A stretch of 64,000 nucleotides of DNA from assembly GCF_963678635.1 (NCBI RefSeq), contig NC_087066.1:12322517-12386516 (forward strand), given 5' to 3'. The notes under the pieces were generated by a model. It was not told the origin of the DNA. It did no database searches and saw nothing but the letters and a program-made list of their open reading frames with translations. Every line of letters starts with the position of its first letter. The first letter of the stretch is position 1. A program made the translations under genes and the position numbers. The stretch comes from Symsagittifera roscoffensis. Its lineage: Eukaryota > Xenacoelomorpha > Acoela > Convolutidae. Positions 55,898 to 64,000 of this stretch are shown here, piece by piece.

Positions 55898-58400
55898 CTA
55901 AAAAAAAGATGAGACACAAAACTAAAACAAATCAGAAAAACAAGGAAACCTGAAAAAAATTGTTTTCACCATGAGTAACGATATAGTCAAACACTCTTTC
56001 CCAATAACCCAATCAGTTTTGAAGCCTTAAAAATATAAATTGCTACTTGAGTTTTTAAGTAACACTTTTGGGCGACGGTTTTTTTACCCCTATCTGTTAA
56101 ATTTAACATTGTGAGAGTTTAGCTCACATTGTTTGATTGCTATGAAACTGAGATACGGACTAATTACGATATGAAAAACATAACTGAAATTCATATTCTT
56201 AATATTAAAACCACTGATTGCACGAATTGTGGACGAACTTTGCCGCCGAATATGTTTTTCTTTTTTAGTTTCCACGCAAACTTGGTTACCACGAAAAACA
56301 ACTTATCATTTCAATCCACGCAAAACCAACTTATCTTTTTTGATTTCCCCGTAAAACTGGTCACTACGAAAACCAATTTGTCATTTCATATCAGCAACTT
56401 ATCTAACGACAAAAAAAAATAACTTGAAAAAAAATTTACCAGGTCATCAAAAAACTAGTATGATTTAATTAAAATTTAGTCCATTTTCGTGCAAGTGAAG
56501 CAGTCAAGTATCTATTGTTACATAAAAACTGATCATTTTGGACAAGAAGACATGATCTTTCGAAAAAAATTTTTAGTTTTTGAAGCTTCTTCGGCACTAG
56601 CGTTTCTTTGGCATAAGTAAACTTCTTCAAAAATGTCAATATAGTAAGGTAAGTAATTTGAAATTTTTTTCTTATCTTTCTGTGTTCTTTCATGTTTTCT
56701 GTTTTGCTTTATTTTTTTTTAATAAAAACGTTATCAGTTATGCGAAGTTCACTATTTTTTTGTGTTTCATTTACTTTTATCATCACACCACGCGCAAGAA
56801 ACAACACCAATTTGAAGAAAAAGAATATAGTTTTTGAGCATGTGATCGCAGCAGCCAGCTATTTTTGTTTTGTTATGCTTATCGCTTATGAACAAGAAAA
56901 ACAAAAATTTTTAAACGTTAAGCTTACCTGCATGTATGTAATTTTCTTTGGTTTTTTCCAAATTTTTATAGTTGTTTTACTTTTTATTATGGCTAAATGC
57001 TTGAAAATACGATGTAAGATTTGACAAACAAGTCTGTTCACAATAGTTGATTTGTTTATCCTGCAAAATTCTACTGAATTTTGAAAATGACGAAGTTGGA
57101 ATAGTGGCTCTCTCACATCTCCATCCCCCACATTTGAATTCTAGTTTTGAAAATCAGTTTCAACATTGTAATAATGTATTGAAAACTTACTCGGTGAACT
57201 CATTAACTGCTAAGAATATATTTTTTCTTCGCCCATTCTTATCACAGCATTATACGCTTAGCCATAAAAAGGTGGAAAAACATAAGAGTTTTTAGAATAT
57301 GTGGACTGAAAAAGGGAAAAGAGTCGAAATTTTTCTTAAAAATGAACTTCAAATGGGGAGAGGGGAATGCAAAAGTGATTTAATTTTCTGTTGCTTTTTT
57401 TTCTGCAAATAGAGAGTAGCATATAAACTGAATAGTTAGTGAAGAAGAGTCATGTTTTTATAGCTATGTAGAAAAACTCTAAAATGGCTCTTTTTTTAAA
57501 TTTTTTGTGGCTTTATAAAAGTTTGCATGTAAGGAATGGGTTTAGCTTTTTTTTAGGTATTTTGAAATTGAAATATTTGGTTGCAATGCGAACCATGGCA
57601 AGACGTTGAGACCGTTTGATTTAATTAAACTAATCTCCAGTCTTTAAATTAAATTAATCTCCAGTCTTTTAATCCTGTAACACTACTCGTTACATCATAA
57701 AATGGATGCTCGTGTGAGGTGAGGGGGGAGTAAAAACAGCCCCCCAATTCCCTCGAGAACATTCTAGATGGCACTCCTGTGTCAGAACTTAGGTACGTAT
57801 GTGCAATATCGACCTATATTGTATCCTCTCCCATGTTTGAAATGCTTATTTATCATGAAGCTGTTCTTCACTCTGATGCTAATTAAGGATTTATACGATC
57901 TGAAGTCTAAAAAACTGATTATTGTCGACTTCTTTGCAGCATCAATTTGTAAAACTGAGCTCTCCAAGAGCTCCAATGTATATTGGTGGCGGAAGGGGGT
58001 TATGTTTGTTAATTTTGTGACGAATGTGATCTTTTTCTGTTCCTGCACTACACAGCTCCATTTGACTCACTCGTCACCTGCAGTTTCTATTTCTTTTTAA
58101 TGTTTTTAATAGTCTTTAATGTCTTAAAACGGTTTTAAAATCAAAGAGTGACCTACTGAATTAATAAAAACATGGAAATTTTTATGTACATAAAATAGAG
58201 CTGTAGTTCGGTACCTGTGTTAGTTCCTGATTTAGACTTTAACTGGTACATTATACCAACACCTGCAGCTCACTTGGTGGCTTATGGGAGGCGGCGACTG
58301 ACTCTATGAAATTATTAATCAAGAAAATTTCAAAGCTAATTTGTTCAAGCTAAATTTAGATGAAATCTACATTTTGTCTAGTGGACAGTTTTCTCAACTC
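55898..58400. other. Region without a recognised gene
   Basis: AT-rich. Holds a short tandem pattern ccacgaaaaacaacttatc / ctacgaaaaccaatttgtc at 56,270-56,390 and a degenerate MITE end near 57,700-57,745. Two 110-codon readings (56,692-57,024, hydrophobic; 57,768-58,100) show no domain and are treated as chance. Exon 1 of the S2 gene might lie here but was not identified. Confidence 0.35.
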
Positions 58401-58810
58401 TGGAACCTGATCTAAACTACATTTTATGATTGGATAAATTAAATATTTTACCACTGTAAAGTATTTAATATTAACCAATCATGATCCATCAAACTAACAA
58501 CCCACTTATTTGTAAGTGCTGGAATTACTTGTAATTTCAGCACCAGAGAGATTTGAATTTAACTTAGAAATTAGTTGACTCTCCAAGAGAACTTCAGCAG
58601 CCGCAATAAACCAGTATACCCTAGATCTATTGAGCCTAGCAGAGACTAGTTAAACAACCTGAGACTAGATAGTATAAGAGTAAGATTAGGATCGGTATTA
58701 GACTAAGAAGTTGCACGAATCTATCCGGCCGAAAATAAGATAGCGTGACGAGCAGACGGTGTACCCTATCCGAAATTACTCTATGAGTTAACCACCTCGG
58801 ACATAACTCA
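58401..58810 (+). repeat. LTR D (410 bp)
   Basis: TGGAACCTGATC to TAACTCA. Diverged from A-C. The inverted repeat at 58,516-58,543 has one mismatch (gtgctggaattac). Confidence 0.87.
58673..58678 (+). promoter_or_regulatory. TATA-like motif in LTR D
   Basis: TATAAG at the same place as in the other LTRs, although the bases before it differ (gatag instead of gtaga). Confidence 0.4.
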
Positions 58811-58812
58811 TC

Positions 58813-58830
58813 TGGTGCGACCATAAGTCT
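58813..58830 (+). other. Candidate primer-binding site, element D
   Basis: TGGTGCGACCATAAGTCT two bases after the LTR, unchanged from A and B despite divergence around it. Confidence 0.55.
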
Positions 58831-58897
58831 CGAACAAGACCTTAATAGCTTAGAATTAACCAAAAATAGATTAGAATTTAGACAAAACATTTTTGAA

Positions 58898-59131
58898 ATG
58901 TTATACGACGATAATTTAATCGAAATGTCTCTACGACTCAATAGATCAGAGCCAATATTCCGAACGATAACAGAACTACCCGGAATTGCAAGAAGACCTC
59001 GAACTAGAGACGACATACGACAAAATAGAAACTTACCAAATAGTTATATGATAGTACGGCAAAAGCCAACACAAACTTTTATATTTAGAATTTTATTAGC
59101 AATGAATTTAGATTTTCATTTGCAAACATAA
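58898..59131 (+). CDS. Conserved 77-codon leader ORF, element D
   Basis: Same length and same end (LLAMNLDFHLQT) as in A and B, with about twenty amino-acid differences and many silent ones and no indel. Here the frame is also open upstream of the ATG through the primer site (SGATISLEQDL...) back to a TGA at the LTR border, giving about 113 codons without a stop. That extension is Leu/Glu/Asn-rich and helical in character. This raises the possibility that translation starts at a non-ATG codon or that the segment is an exon. Function unknown. Confidence 0.55.
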   Translation: MLYDDNLIEMSLRLNRSEPIFRTITELPGIARRPRTRDDIRQNRNLPNSYMIVRQKPTQTFIFRILLAMNLDFHLQT

Positions 59132-60063
59132 AATTTTGAAGTCAATCTTCATAATCATCTCAGGCGCTAAACAAAACTATTAATATACAATAACGATTGA
59201 TAAAAAGATCTCAGATCGTTTTCCTAAAATTCTGCAGTATTATATAAAACATGTTTGGAAAATATTTATTGAAATTCAAAACAAAAACTAGTAGCATGAC
59301 AATAAACTGTTAGTAATCATAAAATCATCAAATTGTCCCAGCTTCATCACCTAAAACATAACAGCAATCATAAGCTCACTAATATCATTAAAAAACTAAA
59401 TCTTTTCCTTAAACAAATTTAAATCATTTTAAACTTAAAATCACTTAATTTTAAAACCAGATCATCAAGGCTTATCCTTGGATCTTAATTCATTTTCTAT
59501 TTAATTAAATTTTAAAACCTGATCATCAAGGCCTATCCTTGGATCAAAAAGAACAATTTTGTTCTCCCCCACCCACTTAGCTAGTGTCTAACGACCTCAA
59601 ACACCGATTCACTATCCAACCCTTTCTAAAAACCCAAGACTAATAGAAATTTTTCAACAAAACTAACCATTCAAATTAGGATAAACAGTGAAGAACTTCG
59701 GTTATTCATCCTTCACTTGAACCCTCCTCTTATCAAGACCCAGGATAAATCTTAGACTTAGTAAGTTTAAAATAGTATCTAACGAACTACTCGCGTTCTA
59801 ATTATACCTGAACCTTGTGGATCGATTTACTATTCTCCAACCCTTGAACACAATCACTACCCCTAAGTAAGATTAAGTAAGTTAACACCTTAGCTTATAC
59901 TAGCCACGAGAAAGTAAAAAATCATTCTTCGGAATCGATATACTTTTCTCTCCGACCCTGAAAAAATAGACCCAGGTTAAGCTAACCAAAAAATCGTAAG
60001 GACTAACAGGTTAAGAAAATAGAAATCATCTAACAACTTTCTGCATCCGTCATCCTAAACCTT
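59132..60063 (+). other. Long 5' leader of element D
   Basis: No gene. Direct folding repeats at 59,460-59,484 and 59,521-59,545 (gatcatcaagg...ccttggatc) and hairpin agaacaattttgttct at 59,550-59,565, conserved with A and B while nearby bases vary. Confidence 0.5.
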
Positions 60064-60531
60064 ATGTCATTTAAAAATCTAGGAAACAAACAAACAATCG
60101 TTTTACACAACTGTGAAATAGATAACAAAAAATACGATCTTGTAATCACACCTCATACACAAACAGTTGGATATATTAGAACAAAACGACAAACACTAAA
60201 AAGAAAAATAATAAACAAACAAAGACAAATCACACGAAAAAGATTTTCCAAAAACAGAAACGCATTTTCAGAATCAGAAGCCAGCAATTTAGACGAACTT
60301 TATAAATTAAAAGAATCAATTGATAAAAATTGTCCCATTCACGATCAACTATATTTTTCCGACTCAGAAACAACTTCAAATTCATCAAAAAGAGGAAAAA
60401 GACGAATAAAAAAGCAATATAAACACAAACCAGTACACTTATATAACTGGAATCAACCAATTAGACACATCGATAATTACCTATTAACAGTCATTAAACG
60501 AAAAAATGAGCCAAACACACACTCCAAGTGA
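60064..60531 (+). CDS. Basic 155-codon ORF upstream of and overlapping gag, element D
   Basis: Intact ORF. Residues 1-45 are mixed (KQTIVLHNCEID, LVITPHTQTVGYI), 46-75 strongly basic (RTKRQTLKRKIINKQRQITR), then an acidic/Ser segment (SESEASNLDELYKLKESIDK), a CPIHDQLYFSDSE segment, and a second Lys/Arg cluster (KRGKRRIKKQYKHK), ending near NWNQPIRHIDNYLL. No signal peptide, no known domain. The TGA at 60,529-60,531 lies 24 bases inside gag (ATG at 60,506) in another frame, so gag could be reached by reinitiation, leaky scanning or a frameshift. Could be a nucleic-acid-binding accessory protein or an N-terminal Gag extension. A and B keep the frame apart from one early indel. Confidence 0.6.
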   Translation: MSFKNLGNKQTIVLHNCEIDNKKYDLVITPHTQTVGYIRTKRQTLKRKIINKQRQITRKRFSKNRNAFSESEASNLDELYKLKESIDKNCPIHDQLYFSDSETTSNSSKRGKRRIKKQYKHKPVHLYNWNQPIRHIDNYLLTVIKRKNEPNTHSK

Positions 60532-63500
60532 AGATAGTCCAGATGATGACGATATCTTCCCCTTCCTCGTAGATGCAACCAATGATAGAGGACAGCATAT
60601 ATTTTGCAAGAATTTACTCCTAAATTTGTTTGAACCCGGAATCAGCCCATGTAAAACAGAGTTCCCAGATGTAAAAATCAAAAGACAAATTATTGATCAC
60701 TATCTGAAAGATATATGTAATTTGACACAACACTACGGAATCTACACCATAGAATTCACCTCACCAAATCCGAATCACCGCAAATATGTAATTCGAACAG
60801 ACGACCTTGAATTAGAATTTTCAAACGTATTCTCAGAATATATAAAAAGCATACAATATCAAAACTCACAAAGAGCAAACTCCATATTTACTAATGAAGT
60901 TTTTGCAATAATATATAGTTATATCTCAATATTAGAAAACGAAATCCCAATCCCAAATGTCTCACCGACAGAGACATCTTAACATATAAGGGTACGACAT
61001 GAAATCACACTATTTTCATCTTTCCTAAATATAATTAGAGAAAATTTCACTAAAGATGAAGTTTCACAACATACAAAACTTGACTTACAAAAAATTTTGG
61101 CATGGTTTATAATAGATTATTTCACACATAATATAGATTTAATTTCACAAGCAAGAAAAAATTTTAGACCTCAAAATTCAAACGATGATACCGCCATCAC
61201 AGAACAGTCAGACTACATTTGGGACCCCGAATGGTCTCATTATGCATTCATAAATTTTCCACAATCAATCTCAAGTCAAGCAATAAGTACAATATCTTAT
61301 ACAAGAGATTATGTATGAGTAGTACCATTAACCATTGACGCAACACCATTAAACTACAATACATTCTTACCTGATACGCGAAATAACAGTTTAAATTCGA
61401 CCGTCATACACAATGAAAACCTTAATGGAACTAGGAATCTCACTCAACAAGATATTCAGACACCATCACACTTCATAAATGAAGAAATTGTCCAAACAAC
61501 AACAACTACACAACAAAGTATTTCACCGATACGTCCAAATTTAACAACACCAAGAAATACAAACACTTCACTAGCACAGGTAACCTTACAATCAACCGTT
61601 AAACCTTCGGTTGCTCCAAAATATTCACAAATGGATTACCAAACATATAGACCCATGACAATACCGTCAAAAACACGCAGAACGTTCACAAGAAACAATT
61701 TTGCGGAACATAATTATAATTATACACACTCATCAAAAACAAACTATCCTCCACGAAATAATAATAATAATCAAATCAGATCTCGATATTGGAATAATCC
61801 AATGGCAACAACCAATTCAGTAAATTTTCAAGCTAATCCACATCCTCCACAGGATCATAGTGAAAATTACCCATTCTTTCAACAGAATAAAAATAAAAAA
61901 CAAGCACCTCATCAAATGGATTATCTATCCTCTGATGATGATTATTTACAACCAGATATATTTGCACCATATACCCAAGAACATCGCGGACAAGGAGTAC
62001 AGAAACCATATACACATCATAGAATTTTTTCTCCACATCCAACGGATACACAAAATCAACAACCAATACAAATGCAAAACCCAATTAACATACAATCCTT
62101 TCAACCAATTCAGCCACAAAACCCAATGATTACACACTCATATCAACCAACACAAATGCAAAATGAAATCCCACTTCCATATTATCTTCAACAACACGAA
62201 ATAACAAAAAATCAACTTTCAAATTTTTCACAAATGCCAAATGCAGCAGAATCATTACAAATGACAATGAATCCATACCTTATGGGTGGATCATCAATAA
62301 CATCAAACAAACCATTAATGGTATTCACAGGAACAGACCCTGAATATTCTGTAGAAGATTATTTAAATGCAGTAACAGCAAATTTAATTTTAAATATAGG
62401 ACCTGAACCAATTAGTACGCCACTACATCAAAACTGGATACATCGACGCACAGCGTTGATACAGACAACCTTAGACGGCGCAGCCCAAAAATGGTTTTCA
62501 GTATTGCCTATAGAAATAAAATCAAATTGGAAGAGATTTACACAAGAATTTTCAAAAATGTTTGACTCCGAAAGAAACAAACAACAACAAAGAGTTTTAT
62601 GTAATGAAATTCGCAGATTACCAAATGAAACCATCAAACAATTAGCAGTACGCATCGAAACACTAGTTCGAAAAGCATATTCATTAAATACACACGACTA
62701 TAAAAACACAAAAAGGACAGAAATCTTAATGATGACCTTAACACCTCAATTAAGGAAAATAGCAATAAAAAAGAGAGCATCACATCCCTCCTCAATCCGA
62801 GAGCCCGATTTACATTTTCGAAAACTAGTAGACAAACTAGAGCAAGCGGAAATCACAATGAAACTTGAAGAAACAGAAAATCAGAAATTACAATATGTTA
62901 ACCGAATCGAAACAAATACCACAAGTATCAACAGTATACAGGAATCAGATACAGACCTTGTTGAAAAAATCACTGAAATACTCAATATTTATGAAAAACA
63001 CCCAAACTTTAAAGGCAAACCATCTTTCAAAAAATGGTGTAATTATTGCCGACGATACGGACATAGTATTTCTGAATGTAGACAAAAACAACAAGATAAT
63101 CAAAACAAACCTCAAAAATATAAAGAACCAAATAAATCATTCTATCAGTACATGAAGAAAGATCAAAATCTACCGAACAAAAATGTATACAGCAACAACA
63201 GTTCAGGAAAACCACTTCCGAACAATACCAATTACACGAGAAATCAATCACCATATAACTCAAGTTATAGAGGAAGATCACCAGAACGAAGAAATACACA
63301 AAATTTGTCACAAAATCATTACAATAGACCAAATAGTCGAAATAACTATTCCAGATCAAATTCAAATACAACACAATTTGTTTCTAGATCTAATTCCCAA
63401 TCAAGGAATAGATACTATCCAAACAATCAGTCACGAAACTCATCAAATAATAGGAATAGAAACTATTCCAATAATCGAAATAGAAGTTATTCAAACAATC

Positions 63501-64000
63501 GAAATCAGAATTACCCGAACAATCGATCAAGGAATAACTCATATAACAGATCAAACTATCACATACCAAACAATAATTATCAAAATAGATCACGAAACAA
63601 TTCACAAAATCGACATTCAAGTTATAATAATCGTTATAGAAATTATTCCCAATCACCACACAGAAATAATAATCATTATAACAATTCCAACAATCGCCAC
63701 AGAAGTAGTACACCTAAACATCAAAGACATATAAACCAAGTACAATCAAATCCAGAAACAACATCAGACCCCCCAGGCATTAATGACACAGTAAATGACG
63801 AACTACAACTAAACCAAATAAACTGTGGATCATCAGATTCAGAAAGTGAAACAGAAAACACTACCTCCATCAATATGATAACAGTCGAAAATGACTACGA
63901 ACCTATTATATATGAACAACCTTTTTCATCACATATATATGAAAACCAATTAGAACTCCTTCACAATTATTATATTGAACCCATCCATTCCACACAAACA
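60506..64000 (+). pseudogene. Gag-Pro frame of element D (partial at window end)
   Basis: One frame from ATG 60,506 to the window end, 1165 codons, broken only by TAA at 60,980-60,982 and TGA at 61,316-61,318; after that 894 codons are open. Domains: N-terminal domain (about 1-270, NLFEPGISPCKTEFPDVKIK), Pro/Gln/Asn-rich linker (about 300-580), capsid from MNPYLMGGSS (about codon 589) to about 800, CCHC knuckle CNYCRRYGHSISEC (63,038-63,079, codon about 845), then about 190 codons of Asn/Ser/Arg/Tyr repeats. It finishes in the acidic segment that precedes protease (MITVENDYEPIIYEQPF). It shows that Gag and Pro are a single frame, with no frameshift site between them. The N-terminal domain is not one I recognise. 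Confidence 0.85.

Larger units (their letters stand above)
58401..64000 (+). mobile_element. Element D: less damaged insertion of the same retroelement, running off the window
   Basis: Independent insertion (left flank caactc, different from B). LTR, primer site, 77-codon leader ORF, leader repeats, intact basic ORF, and a gag-protease frame with only two in-frame stops. Clearly diverged from A/B, which makes it the main evidence for which ORFs are conserved. The rest of pol and the 3' LTR lie beyond 64,000. Confidence 0.87.

Noticed and set aside
56692-57024. Hydrophobic 110-codon reading
   Set aside because: T-rich DNA readily encodes Phe/Leu/Ile/Tyr runs; no homologue in the window, no splice or promoter context, no recognised family.

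Overview
The window looks like AT-rich nuclear DNA from an invertebrate animal (phylum not resolvable from the sequence). It is dominated by transposable elements. There are no rRNA genes, no operons, no Shine-Dalgarno-led genes and no CRISPR array. Coding capacity is almost entirely Ty3/gypsy-type retroelement sequence in several states of decay, plus a few short host-like exon fragments with splice-site-like borders.

Layout. 1-4.4 kb: five copies of a roughly 540 bp dispersed repeat, three forward and two reverse. 6.2-12.0 kb: an old, stop-ridden copy of a gypsy gag-pol (element 0) with a 359 bp palindrome where the protease should be. 13.2-20.8 kb and 20.8-30.4 kb: a tandem segmental duplication of about 2 kb of non-element DNA plus a 409 bp LTR, leader and gag of the same retroelement family. 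The first copy (A) has lost the gag-to-RT interval. The second (B) continues into a full gag-protease-RT-RNase H-integrase unit. 32.9-40.6 kb: two head-to-tail copies of a 3.88 kb block carrying a multi-membrane-segment ORF and an envelope-like glycoprotein ORF. These are followed by a Ser/Thr/Pro-rich ORF, a last decayed ORF, a 293 bp tandem repeat and, at 43,633-44,180, a 3' LTR of the same family. That LTR is interrupted by a MITE; removing the MITE and its 8 bp target duplication gives exactly 409 bp. Element B therefore spans about 21.4 kb (about 17.5 kb before the internal duplication), very large for a Ty3 element. 44.4-56 kb: a MITE graveyard (several families, nested same-site insertions, one 200-N gap), a FLYWCH zinc-finger exon between inverted repeats, tRNA-like sequences, and two related terminal exons of a predicted small secreted protein. 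58.4-64 kb: an independent, less damaged insertion of the retroelement (D) with LTR, primer site, a leader ORF, a 155-aa basic ORF overlapping gag, and a gag-pro frame that runs off the window.

How the retroelement appears to work: LTR (TATA-like motif, 13 bp inverted repeat), primer-binding site two bases after the LTR, a long structured leader with a conserved 77-codon ORF, the 155-codon basic ORF, then a single Gag-Pro-Pol frame (N-terminal domain, Pro/Gln-rich linker, capsid, CCHC knuckle, Asn/Ser/Arg-rich tract, DSGA protease, YLDD reverse transcriptase, RNase H, HHCC/DDE integrase), then up to four further ORFs including an envelope-like protein. No copy in the window is intact.
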